From NCBI RefSeq assembly GCF_018343545.2, contig NZ_JAGYPE020000035.1:1-55868 (forward strand): a stretch of DNA of 55,868 nucleotides, given 5' to 3'. The notes below the pieces were generated by a model. The model saw only the letters and a list, made by a program, of their open reading frames with translations. It was not told where the DNA came from and made no database searches. Both the position numbers and the translations under genes were made by a program. Source of the DNA: Neobacillus citreus (lineage in GTDB: Bacteria; Bacillota; Bacilli; Bacillales; Cytobacillaceae). This document shows, in pieces, positions 14,800 to 22,923 of this stretch. The first letter of the stretch is position 1. Each line of letters begins with the position of its first letter.

Positions 14800-15975
14800 C
14801 TAAGAATTTTCTTGGTGGGGAATAAAGACGTTTCTTTTTCCAAACATAAAGATGGTGAAGGAGACAAACAACAGCAGCGTACTAATAATGTAAAAGAAGC
14901 TGACGTTTTGAAAATACTTAATAAATAGACCGCCGATAACAGGGCCGGCTAAGCTTCCAAGGCTGTAAAAGATGCCGCATAGTAAATTTCCGGTCGGCAG
15001 CAAATTTCTCGGTACCAAATCGGCCATGAAGCTGATTCCCAATGAGAAAGTAGACCCGACGAGCATGCCGGAGACAAGGAAGGTCAGGAATAAGCCAAAT
15101 GACGAATGCTCGACAAAACTGGCGGCTGTAAAACTGCAAAAGCCGAGAAAAAGAACTGTCATTAAAACTTTCCTTCGCCCATATTGGTCACTTAACAGTC
15201 CTAATGGCAACTGAGTAATGATGCTGCCAATGGCAAATCCTGATAAAACAAGGGATACGCTCGATACTGCTAAATCCATTCGTAAAGCGTAGATCGGAAA
15301 GCTTCCGTTCAAGGAAGCTTCCAGGAAGCCATAAACAAACGTAGGCAAAAATGCAACCCAGCCGTATTTTAAGGCTTTTGTAAACTGTTTGACCGTTGAA
15401 AAAAAGGAATTAATTTTCACTTCCTGTTCAGGAAATTCATTTTTAAGCACAAAGACAAATCCCCATCCGATTAAGCAAAGAATGGAAGATACTATAAATG
15501 GCAGGGCTTCATTTAGATTGACCAGCGGTGTCATCAGCGGACCGGCGGCAAAACCAATGCCAAAGAAAAGGCCGTACAAGGAAACGTTTCTTCCTAGCTT
15601 ATCTGGCGGCGAAAAGGAGGTAATCCAGGTCTGGGTCGCAAAATGCAGGGCGTGATCGCCAATTCCAATCATCAGCCTTAGGAAGAACCAAAACCAAAAG
15701 GCCTTCCATAACGGAAATAAAGCAAGCGCGGTAAACACAAGCCCGCCGCCCACAATAATGATTGGTTTATAGCCATATTTTCGTAATGGCATTTCCATAA
15801 AAGGAGCCACACACAATATTCCGATGTAAAGAGCGGTTGCGTTAAGTCCATTTAATGAGGAAGACACCCCGCCTTTTTCAAAAATAACCGCAATCAGCGG
15901 CAGCAGCATTCCCTGCGAGAAACCCGAGATGGCCACAATGCTGACTAGGATTGTAAACCGATAATTATTTTTCAT
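14800..15975 (-). CDS. yfkF: MFS transporter (YfkF-like)
   Basis: 391 residues with about 12 membrane segments, the length I recall for B. subtilis YfkF. Begins MKNNYRFTILVSIVAISGFS; the MFS loop signature appears as MPLRKYGYKP and again in the second half as GLLSDQYGRRKVL (about residue 260). The YfkF-type motif IGIGDHALHFATQTWITSFS lies near residue 105. Probable exporter with unknown substrate. It is divergent from yfkE (cax), in the same order and orientation as in the B. subtilis yfk region, which supports the assignment. Start ATG 15975 after AGAGGAAC. Confidence 0.85.
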   Translation of the reverse strand: MKNNYRFTILVSIVAISGFSQGMLLPLIAVIFEKGGVSSSLNGLNATALYIGILCVAPFMEMPLRKYGYKPIIIVGGGLVFTALALFPLWKAFWFWFFLRLMIGIGDHALHFATQTWITSFSPPDKLGRNVSLYGLFFGIGFAAGPLMTPLVNLNEALPFIVSSILCLIGWGFVFVLKNEFPEQEVKINSFFSTVKQFTKALKYGWVAFLPTFVYGFLEASLNGSFPIYALRMDLAVSSVSLVLSGFAIGSIITQLPLGLLSDQYGRRKVLMTVLFLGFCSFTAASFVEHSSFGLFLTFLVSGMLVGSTFSLGISFMADLVPRNLLPTGNLLCGIFYSLGSLAGPVIGGLFIKYFQNVSFFYIISTLLLFVSFTIFMFGKRNVFIPHQENS

Positions 15976-16159
15976 TGAATGTTCCTCTACTTCAGACGTT
16001 CTTCCTAATGATGGTAAATCAGATTATGCTTTATTTGCAAGAAAAATGTTGCAAGTTCATTCCTTGAAATGGTAATCTTTAGTTTGAAAAATTTGGGCAT
16101 AATGGAAAGAAAGATAAAAAAGAGAAGCGATTAAAATATACATATATGGAGGGAAATCG

Positions 16160-17215
16160 GTGACAAATAAAATTTTTATGCTGCTGACATTTATCGGGGT
16201 CCCCGTTTCAGTTATTGGGACACTGATGCATTGGCCAAGTATTATCCTATTTATTATTTACTGTTTAACAATCATTGCATTATCAAGCTATATGGGGCGG
16301 GCAACGGAAAGCTTGGCCATTGTGGCTGGGCCGCGCATCGGCGGACTGTTGAACGCCACTTTTGGAAATGCCGTCGAACTGATTATCTCCGTATTTGCCT
16401 TAAAAGCGGGGCTTGTCGGGGTTGTCCTTGCATCTTTAACAGGTTCGGTGCTCGGGAATTTGCTGCTCGTGGCAGGTCTGTCTTTCTTTGTCGGCGGCTT
16501 AAAATACAAACGGCAGAAGTTTAATGTCTATGACGCCCGCCATAATTCCGGATTGCTAATGTTTGCGGTGATGATTGCATTTGTTATTCCAGAGGTTTTT
16601 TCAATGGATATGAATGATACTAAGAAATTATCTCTGAGTGTCGGCATTTCGGTTATTTTAATCCTGCTTTACCTCGCAGCTTTATTTTTTAAGCTTGTTA
16701 CACATCGTGGGGTTTATCAAAGTGATAACGAGGCCCAGCATCATGATGAGGAGCCGGAGTGGGGGAAAGGAAGAGCCATCCTGGTGTTGCTTTTAGCAAC
16801 GCTGGCGGTTGCCTACATTTCCGAGAATCTCGTTCATACCTTCGAATTTGTGGCGGAATCCTTTGGCTGGTCGGAGCTGTTTATCGGGATTATCATTGTA
16901 GCCATCGTCGGAAACGCGGCTGAACATGCTTCAGCGGTGTTAATGGCCTTTAAAAATAAAATGGATGTAGCTGTGGAAATCGCTATTGGCTCCACTTTGC
17001 AGGTTGCGATGTTTGTTGCCCCGGTTTTAGTGTTAATTTCCTTGTTATACGAAAAATCTATGCCGTTACTATTCAGCTGGCAGGAGCTAATCGCGATGGT
17101 TTCAGCGGTATTATTGATGGTTGTCATTTCAAACGATGGTGAAACCAACTGGTTCGAAGGTCTGACCTTACTTGCCGCCTATGTCATTATGGGGATTGGA
17201 TTTTACCTAATATAA
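16160..17215 (+). CDS. yfkE: Ca2+/H+ antiporter, CAX family (YfkE/ChaA)
   Basis: 351 residues, about 11 membrane segments. Both alpha-repeat motifs of the cation exchangers are present: FGNAVELIISVFALKAG (about 69-86) and VGNAAEHASAVLMAFKNKMD (about 250-269), each with the Glu that binds Ca2+ and exchanges it for protons. The acidic loop with a His/Glu run (HHDEEPEWG, about 195) between the two halves is also typical. It expels calcium using the proton gradient. GTG start at 16160 with GGAGGG ahead. Closest to B. subtilis YfkE by neighbourhood (yfkF, yfkD). A terminator follows. Confidence 0.93.
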   Translation: MTNKIFMLLTFIGVPVSVIGTLMHWPSIILFIIYCLTIIALSSYMGRATESLAIVAGPRIGGLLNATFGNAVELIISVFALKAGLVGVVLASLTGSVLGNLLLVAGLSFFVGGLKYKRQKFNVYDARHNSGLLMFAVMIAFVIPEVFSMDMNDTKKLSLSVGISVILILLYLAALFFKLVTHRGVYQSDNEAQHHDEEPEWGKGRAILVLLLATLAVAYISENLVHTFEFVAESFGWSELFIGIIIVAIVGNAAEHASAVLMAFKNKMDVAVEIAIGSTLQVAMFVAPVLVLISLLYEKSMPLLFSWQELIAMVSAVLLMVVISNDGETNWFEGLTLLAAYVIMGIGFYLI

Positions 17216-17226
17216 TCATTTTTACT

Positions 17227-17262
17227 AAAAAAGACTCCAAGCCGATTGGCTTAGAGTCTTTT
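17227..17262. terminator. Terminator after yfkE
   Basis: AAAAGACTC ... GAGTCTTTT stem with an inner AAGCC/GGCTT pairing and a loop GATT. The T-tail on both strands also suits a possible minus-strand transcript starting near 17485. Confidence 0.75.
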
Positions 17263-17490
17263 CTTATCATACGGGATAAGACTTATGTTTTGGACCGAAC
17301 ATTCTTTCATATAGGGTATTTCATCAATCGCTTTTACTTGGGACCATCAACCACCAACCTTCATGTTTAGTTTAGGAAAAACACGACTGTTGAATGCATA
17401 TATAAGAGTATCCCAACCTCCTTAATAATAATTAAAAACTAAGTAAGCTATGTCGATTGATTGCATCCCTCCTTTTTGAAAGTTAAGTTT

Positions 17491-17519
17491 ATTATAACCT
17501 GTAATTTGAATTTTGTAAA
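17491..17519 (-). promoter_or_regulatory. Minus-strand promoter for a short transcript of unknown content
   Basis: -35 TTTACA (17519-17514), 17-bp spacer, perfect -10 TATAAT (17496-17491). An RNA from here would run about 220 nt to the yfkE terminator. It contains two strong ribosome-site-like stretches (AAAAGGAGGG near 17468-17477, AAGGAGG near 17426) but only ORFs of 10-15 codons. A small RNA or tiny peptides are possible. In the rest of the 440-base gap between yfkE and yfkD I see no gene. Confidence 0.45.
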
Positions 17520-17684
17520 TGTTCGGATTATTACATTTTTATTACTTTTCGACCGCGCAAATAGATACAGAATTAGGACACTGAGAAAATTTGCAAAAGC
17601 AGTACTTGCCAATGGATAATATGGCCCAACTCCGAAGAAACTACTAGCAGATTATTTTTGCTATTTGCGAAAGGAGTTTTTCTT

Positions 17685-18494
17685 TTGAAAAAAATTGCCT
17701 CGGGTCTTTTAATTTTTGTTTTAATGGTTTCTTTCATACCGTCTGTCTTTTCTGAAAAAACTGCTGTAAAAAAGGAACCGATAAAGACCCAAATTCCATC
17801 CTCGGTTAGGAATATCACAAAGGAAAATACATATCCTAATTCGACTCAGGATTTGCCTTTTCTGCAGCCAAGTGATTTGACAAAAAAACTTATAAATTCT
17901 TCAAAGGTCAAAATTGAAAACCCTGACCTTATTCGTATGCTGAACGAATCAAGCATAAACGGCACACCGTTTGCTGTCGGCTACCGCGCCATCGTTTACC
18001 TTGGCCAGTGGCCGTTGAACTATGAGTCTTTGGAAACCTCGACGAATTGGGAGTATCAAAAAATCAATACGAATTACTTTGATAACCGCGGCGGCAACGC
18101 TCCATATCAAATTAAATATGTTCAGGAAGCGCAGAAAATTGTCAGAGGCGGTTTAACGGCCAAAATTCCAAATGCCGAAGACGTGAAGAAAATGATTCTT
18201 TTAAAGGCAATGCAAAAAACGAATCTGCCGCTCTCATTTGATACAATTATCGGTGCCGGTACAAAGAACGATCACATTTATAACATCCCTTCAAACCGGC
18301 TTGGTTACCTTTATGCTTATGCGCCTGCCGTGAATGAAAAGGGAAAAGTAACGTATGGTGAAGTCTACTTAATGTTAAAAGGAAACCGCAAATTCATCGT
18401 CATCAAAAACGTAACCTCACAGGGAATCGGTGCATGGATTCCTGTGCAGGACTATGTTTCCTTTGGATTTCTCGCTTCCGAACGTCCACGCTAA
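17685..18494 (+). CDS. yfkD: YfkD family secreted protein
   Basis: 269 residues. The TTG at 17685 is chosen because GAAAGGAG lies 8 bases upstream; an in-frame TTG at 17658 has no ribosome site. The N-terminus (KKIASGLLIFVLMVSFIP then SVFSE) is a signal peptide, so the protein is exported or membrane-attached. The body carries the YfkD pattern FAVGYRAIVYLGQWPLNYES and TNWEYQKINTNYFDNRGG. Function unknown; neighbours yfkF-yfkE-yfkD match B. subtilis. It differs from the B. subtilis block in lacking yfkC, B and A downstream. Confidence 0.88.
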   Translation: MKKIASGLLIFVLMVSFIPSVFSEKTAVKKEPIKTQIPSSVRNITKENTYPNSTQDLPFLQPSDLTKKLINSSKVKIENPDLIRMLNESSINGTPFAVGYRAIVYLGQWPLNYESLETSTNWEYQKINTNYFDNRGGNAPYQIKYVQEAQKIVRGGLTAKIPNAEDVKKMILLKAMQKTNLPLSFDTIIGAGTKNDHIYNIPSNRLGYLYAYAPAVNEKGKVTYGEVYLMLKGNRKFIVIKNVTSQGIGAWIPVQDYVSFGFLASERPR

Positions 18495-18508
18495 ATTTAT
18501 TTTGAACT

Positions 18509-18543
18509 AGCTCCTGCCAATGGTTTCGGCAGGAGCTTTTTTA
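18509..18543 (+). terminator. Intrinsic terminator after yfkD
   Basis: Perfect 10-bp stem AGCTCCTGCC (18509-18518) with its complement at 18528-18537, 9-base loop, then six T. Confidence 0.9.
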
Positions 18544-18551
18544 GCTAATAG

Positions 18552-18616
18552 GAAATTCAACTACGCCTCTGTCTTCTTCCTAACGGACTCGCCAATCGGC
18601 GAGTTTTCATTTAAAA
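18552..18616 (+). repeat. Dispersed structured element, copy 1
   Basis: AAATTCAACTACGCCTC, eight variable bases, TCCTAACGGACTCGCCAATC then GGCGAGTTTT and an AT-rich end. The core CTCGCCAATCGGCGAG is a hairpin with a T-run, so it looks like a terminator joined to a conserved upstream box. The same element occurs at 40178-40240. Confidence 0.75.
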
Positions 18617-18688
18617 AAAGAAGATTGCAAAACCACTGAAATTTGGTTAGGATGAAAAAGGCAACTGAAAAAAAGGAGCGAATTTACG

Positions 18689-18889
18689 ATGGGCAGTCCC
18701 ACTCATGATAAAAATTCCCAATTAGACTTTTTAAAGCATCGTCTTAATATGTTTCTCGACATTCTCGAAGCCATTGACCCGGAAGATACCGATTTAGACG
18801 ATATTGACCGTCTGATTACGATGATTGACGAGCTGGAATCAAAAATAAGAGAATTCAATAATCGCGAATTAAGTGAGTCTGTTAATTAG
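18689..18889 (+). CDS. SE1561 family small protein
   Basis: 66-residue helical, acidic protein. The pattern LDFLKHRLNMFLDILEAIDP then EDTDLDDIDRLITMIDELES matches the SE1561 family found across Bacillaceae and staphylococci. No function is established; it is likely cytoplasmic with a helix-hairpin fold. Start ATG 18689 after AAAAAAAGGAGCG. The stop codon lies within a terminator hairpin. Confidence 0.82.
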   Translation: MGSPTHDKNSQLDFLKHRLNMFLDILEAIDPEDTDLDDIDRLITMIDELESKIREFNNRELSESVN

Positions 18890-18904
18890 CAGGCTCTTTT
18901 TTTT
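18875..18904 (+). terminator. Intrinsic terminator overlapping the SE1561 gene end
   Basis: GAGTCTG (18875-18881) with CAGGCTC (18890-18896), then eight T. The stop codon is in the loop. Confidence 0.75.
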
Positions 18905-19040
18905 GAGAAAAAGTTTCCACGAAATCGATTACATCCAAATCCTTTAATTCTTTCGCCTATAGGAGTATAATTATAACCGTCAAAAAGTTGTAAAAATTTA
19001 TGCATAATTAGGGGAAAATAGGGAAAGGGGAAACAGACAC

Positions 19041-20585
19041 GTGAATATCGAGAAATTCCAAGAAAGCATGTACGACCTTATTGTGGAAACCTCCACTAAG
19101 CTGCCAAAAGATGTGCGCCGCGCTATCAAAGCAGCGAAGGAACAAGAAAATGCCGGGACTCGCGCTGCAATGAGCCTAGCGACCATTACCAACAATATTA
19201 AAATGGCGGACGACCAGGTATCACCAATCTGCCAGGATACAGGACTTCCTACTTTTAAAATAAAAACTCCAGTTGGTGTCAACCAATTAGAAATAAAAGA
19301 AGCCATTAAAAAGGCGATTATTCAAGCAACAAAAGAGGGCAAGCTGCGCCCTAACGCTGTTGACTCTTTGACGGGTGCCAACAGCGGCGACAACCTAGGG
19401 GCTGGCGTTCCGGTTGTTAAATTTGATCAATGGGAAAAAGATTATATTGATGTGAAGCTGATTTTAAAAGGCGGCGGCTGCGAAAACAAAAACATTCAGT
19501 ACAGCCTGCCTTGTGAATTAGAAGGACTTGGACGCGCAGGCCGTGACCTTGATGGGATCCGCAAGTGTATCATGCACTCTGTTTACCAGGCACAGGGACA
19601 AGGCTGTTCTGCAGGCTTCATCGGCGTCGGCATCGGCGGCGACCGTTCCTCTGGCTATGATTTGGCAAAGGAACAATTATTCCGCTCGGTTGATGATGTG
19701 AGTCCAAATGAAGACCTTCGTAAATTGGAAGAGTATGTACTTGAAAATGCAAATAAATTAGGGATCGGCACAATGGGCTTTGGTGGCGAAGCGACTTTGC
19801 TAGGTTGTAAAATCGGCGTCATGCACCGTATTCCTGCCAGCTTCTATGTGTCTGTTGCTTACAACTGCTGGGCATACCGCCGCATGGGTGTTTCCATAGA
19901 TCCTGAGACTGGCGCAATTGTTGAATGGGCTTACCAAGATGGCGAGTTCATCGATTTCGCACAAGATGAGGCAGAAAAAGAAGTTGCTGCTGCTTCTGAA
20001 CAGGAAGTCATCACTTTGCAAGCCCCAATTACTGAAGAGCAAATTCGTGCTTTGAAAGTCGGTGACGTTGTGCAAATCAACGGCATGATGTACACTGGCC
20101 GCGATGCGATTCATAAGTATTTAAGCGACCATGACGCACCTGTTGATTTAAACGGTCAAGTGATTTACCACTGTGGCCCGGTTATGCTGAAGGATGAAGC
20201 CGGCGTATGGCACGTGAAAGCTGCTGGCCCGACAACAAGTATCCGTGAGGAGCCTTACCAAGGCGACATCATGAAGAAATTTGGCATCCGCGCTGTTATC
20301 GGTAAAGGCGGAATGGGCCCTAAGACTTTGGCTGCTTTAGCAGAGCATGGCGGTGTTTATTTGAACGCCATCGGCGGTGCTGCCCAGTACTATGCTGACT
20401 GTATCAAGGGTGTCGAAGGCGTTGACTTAATGCAATTTGGTATACCTGAAGCAATGTGGCATCTGCGTGTTGAGGGCTTCAAAGCGGTAGTTACAATGGA
20501 TTCGCACGGCAACAGCTTACATGCTGATGTCGACAAATCATCATTGGAGAAATTGGCGCAGTTTAAGGAGCCGGTTTTTAAATAA
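19041..20585 (+). CDS. fumA: Class I fumarate hydratase (iron-sulfur fumarase)
   Basis: Interconverts fumarate and L-malate in the TCA cycle using an oxygen-sensitive [4Fe-4S] cluster. 514 residues, with the alpha and beta domains fused as in FumA/FumB. Cluster cysteines are likely those in ICQDTGLPTFKIK (about residue 64), and in the GCSAGFIGVGIGGDRSSGYD (about 193) and EATLLGCKIGVMHRIPASF (about 250-268) segments. The C-terminal beta domain has GDVVQINGMMYTGRDAIHKY, HCGPVMLKD and VIGKGGMGPKT. GTG start at 19041 with GGGGAAA upstream. B. subtilis has class II FumC, so this lineage either differs or has both types. Monocistronic, with a strong terminator. Confidence 0.94.
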   Translation: MNIEKFQESMYDLIVETSTKLPKDVRRAIKAAKEQENAGTRAAMSLATITNNIKMADDQVSPICQDTGLPTFKIKTPVGVNQLEIKEAIKKAIIQATKEGKLRPNAVDSLTGANSGDNLGAGVPVVKFDQWEKDYIDVKLILKGGGCENKNIQYSLPCELEGLGRAGRDLDGIRKCIMHSVYQAQGQGCSAGFIGVGIGGDRSSGYDLAKEQLFRSVDDVSPNEDLRKLEEYVLENANKLGIGTMGFGGEATLLGCKIGVMHRIPASFYVSVAYNCWAYRRMGVSIDPETGAIVEWAYQDGEFIDFAQDEAEKEVAAASEQEVITLQAPITEEQIRALKVGDVVQINGMMYTGRDAIHKYLSDHDAPVDLNGQVIYHCGPVMLKDEAGVWHVKAAGPTTSIREEPYQGDIMKKFGIRAVIGKGGMGPKTLAALAEHGGVYLNAIGGAAQYYADCIKGVEGVDLMQFGIPEAMWHLRVEGFKAVVTMDSHGNSLHADVDKSSLEKLAQFKEPVFK

Positions 20586-20600
20586 GATCTTTGGGATTGG

Positions 20601-20633
20601 GATAGACTCGCATAGCGGGTCTATCTTTTTTTT
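20601..20633 (+). terminator. Intrinsic terminator after fumA
   Basis: GATAGAC (20601-20607) with GTCTATC (20619-20625), inner CGC/GCG pairing, then eight T. Confidence 0.9.
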
Positions 20634-20654
20634 GTGGGCGCTGAGGGGGTGAGA

Positions 20655-20911
20655 TTGTAGATATGTTTCGGAAATTTGTAGATATCTCGGAAATTTTGTA
20701 GATATATTTGAAAAATTGTAGATATCATCCGAAAATTTGTAGATATCATTTCAAGTGGCAAGTTTTCAGTTCGTAATTAATACTAGGATTTCCCTTCAGA
20801 TAGGGTCCTAAGGGCCAATTTGTAGATATCTGCTGGTAATTTGTAGATATCCTAAATAATTTGTAGATAAAATTAAGAAATTGTAGATATCTCTCCAAAA
20901 TTTGTAGATAT
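20655..20911 (+). repeat. Array B: ten TTGTAGATATC-type units in two phased blocks
   Basis: TTGTAGATA begins at 20655, 20676, 20696, 20716, 20737 and again at 20820, 20841, 20861, 20881, 20902. Both blocks show identical steps of 21, 20, 20, 21 bp. The gap between blocks is 83 bp (four steps), so all ten lie in one helical phase. Spacer bases are not conserved. The array fills the gap between the fumA terminator and the NERD gene. No ORF of note is present. Confidence 0.9.
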
Positions 20912-21014
20912 TTTCTCAACTACAAAAATAAAATACTCAATTTTAAAAAAATCAACAGGGATATTGACGTTTTCTGTCGAAAATATCAGCTATAACTTTA
21001 AAGGAGGGAACATT

Positions 21015-21971
21015 TTGTTTGATTTAGAGCTTTATAAACCGATTCCACTGGAACAAACAGTAGCACTCATAAGAAGAATAACGCAATATCATCCTAAGAG
21101 ACCCAATATAGAAAAAGAAATAAAAAAATTATATTCTGGCTACCAAGGTGAAAAAAAACTTCGCTATTTTCTTGGATTAATTCCTGACAAAAAATATCAT
21201 ATTTTTCATGGCCTCCGTCTCCCGATTGGAAATACTTACTTTCAAATAGATGCACTTCTTCTTTCCCCTAAACTAACTCTTATTATTGAATCCAAAAACT
21301 ATGCAGGGACAATTACAATTGAAAAAGACCAATTAATACAGGAGGTGAATGAATCAAAAGAGGTATATGATAATCCGTTAGAACAGGCAATACGCCATAA
21401 AATTCTTTTACAATACCTGCTTGAAAAATACCAATTGCCTGCAGCACCAATTGAAGTTTTAGCTGTAATGACAAGGTCCTCAAGTGTAATCAAGATTGCA
21501 CCGGGATACCATGAAGCAGAAAAAAAGATAGTAAAAGCAGGCAATCTTTTAAGAAAGATTGAGGAACTGGAGAACCGCTACACCGCAGAAAGAATTGATC
21601 AGAAAACAATTGGGAAAATAAAAAGGCTGTTATTAAGTAAACACACCCCACTTAAAATTGATGTATTACGAAAATTCGATATCGGAATAAAGGAAATTAT
21701 TCCGGGTGTTTGTTGTCCACGATGCTTACATATACCGATGCAATATCGAGGGCAGAAATGGTATTGCCCAGTATGCGAGTTGCTTTCGCAGGATGCATAC
21801 ATCGAAGCAATCAATGACCATTTTTTAATTGTAAAAAATTCGTTAACAAATAGAGAATTACGTGAATTTCTGCATATTCCCTCTTCAAGGCAGGCTACCT
21901 ATTTGTTAAACCTAAAAAAACTCCCATCTACCGGATCCAATAAGGGCCGAATATACTACCAACCAAATTAA
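21015..21971 (+). CDS. NERD domain-containing nuclease-related protein
   Basis: 318 residues. TTG start at 21015 set by AAAGGAGGGA. The NERD domain (about 40-150) shows YQGEKKLRYFLGLIPDKKYH, then FQIDALLLSPKLTLIIESKN (about 84-103), which holds the D...ExK core of the PD-(D/E)XK nuclease fold. The C-terminal part has a four-cysteine zinc ribbon (CCPRC ... YCPVC, about 235-258), then a probable HTH-like tail (REFLHIPSSRQATYLLNL). Predicted to bind or cut nucleic acid; NERD proteins have uncertain roles and are often near mobile or defence genes. No partner gene is evident, and the promoter region abuts repeat array B. Confidence 0.85.
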   Translation: MFDLELYKPIPLEQTVALIRRITQYHPKRPNIEKEIKKLYSGYQGEKKLRYFLGLIPDKKYHIFHGLRLPIGNTYFQIDALLLSPKLTLIIESKNYAGTITIEKDQLIQEVNESKEVYDNPLEQAIRHKILLQYLLEKYQLPAAPIEVLAVMTRSSSVIKIAPGYHEAEKKIVKAGNLLRKIEELENRYTAERIDQKTIGKIKRLLLSKHTPLKIDVLRKFDIGIKEIIPGVCCPRCLHIPMQYRGQKWYCPVCELLSQDAYIEAINDHFLIVKNSLTNRELREFLHIPSSRQATYLLNLKKLPSTGSNKGRIYYQPN

Positions 21972-22050
21972 CCCTATTTTCCTTTATGTGTTAATTATGT
22001 TTTCCCCCCAAGAACAAACACTATAAAAAACAATATTGGGGGAAACTTGG

Positions 22051-22848
22051 ATGAAAAAATTATTGTGCTTACTTAGCATAATGGTCCTATTGTTACCGAC
22101 TCTTACATATGCAGCTCTGCCGAATCGGCCGATCCATTGGGGATTTAAAAAAGCAGTTGATGAAGTGCCACCGGAGGCAGGGGCGGAATATGATGAAATT
22201 CTTGCTAAATACGGGGCAGTTTACAAAGGTGACCCGAATAAAAAAATCATCTATCTTACCTTTGACAGCGGCTATGAGAACGGACACCTCCCTAAGATTC
22301 TTAAAGTCCTGAAAAAAGAAAAAGTGCCGGCGACTTTTTTTGTGACTGGGCATTTCCTGCTGTCACAGCCGGAACTCTCTAAACAAATAGTCGATGAAGG
22401 GCACATCATTGGGAATCATTCCTGGCACCATCCTGACTTTACTCGCGTTAGTGACGAAAGGGTCCGCACAGAATTGAACAAAGTAAGGGATAAAACCAAA
22501 GAGATTACTGGTCAAAAAGAAATGCACTATCTGCGCCCGCCGCGTGGTGTTTTTAGTGAAAGAACGATGCAAATTGCAAAAGAAGAGGGCTTCACACATA
22601 TTTTCTGGTCCCTGGCTTTCGTCGATTGGAATGTAAACAGCCAAAAGGGCTGGCATTACTCATACAACAATATGATGAAGCAAGTTCATCCAGGTGCAAT
22701 CATTCTCTTACATTCCGTTTCGAAAGACAACGCGGATGCTCTTGAAAAAACCATTCAAGATATGAAAAAGAAAGGATACAAATTCAAAAGCCTCGACCAT
22801 TTGATGAAGAAACCGAATGAAAAGAAGAAGAAATCGAAGAAGAAGTAA
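22051..22848 (+). CDS. pdaA: Polysaccharide deacetylase PdaA (muramic delta-lactam synthesis in spore cortex)
   Basis: 265 residues with signal peptide MKKLLCLLSIMVLLLPTLTY-A. The CE4/NodB domain has YLTFDSGYENGHLP (TFDDG variant with Ser, as in PdaA), HSWHHPD (metal-binding His pair), RPPRGVFSE and a C-terminal LLHSVSKDN motif. PdaA removes N-acetyl from muramic acid so that delta-lactam can form in spore cortex, which is needed for germination. The N-terminal LPNRPIHWGFKKAVDEVPPE segment is specific to PdaA. Start chosen at ATG 22051, preceded by GGGGGAAAC. B. subtilis pdaA is yfjS, and the neighbouring genes here are yfjP- and yfjO-like. Expression would be forespore-specific by analogy. 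Confidence 0.92.
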   Translation: MKKLLCLLSIMVLLLPTLTYAALPNRPIHWGFKKAVDEVPPEAGAEYDEILAKYGAVYKGDPNKKIIYLTFDSGYENGHLPKILKVLKKEKVPATFFVTGHFLLSQPELSKQIVDEGHIIGNHSWHHPDFTRVSDERVRTELNKVRDKTKEITGQKEMHYLRPPRGVFSERTMQIAKEEGFTHIFWSLAFVDWNVNSQKGWHYSYNNMMKQVHPGAIILLHSVSKDNADALEKTIQDMKKKGYKFKSLDHLMKKPNEKKKKSKKK

Positions 22849-22877
22849 CCGAATTTCATTGAAATTCGGTTTTTTTC
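22848..22877 (+). terminator. Intrinsic terminator after pdaA
   Basis: ACCGAATTT (22848-22856) with its complement at 22862-22870, then seven T. Confidence 0.88.
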
Positions 22878-22923
22878 TATTTCATGCTATAATACGGGGA
22901 AAATACTAAAGGATGGAGCCCAT

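Noticed and set aside
20655..20911. CRISPR array reading of the TTGTAGATATC repeats
   Set aside because: Repeat cores are about 11 bp with 9-10 bp gaps, far too short for CRISPR repeats and spacers, and no cas genes are present.
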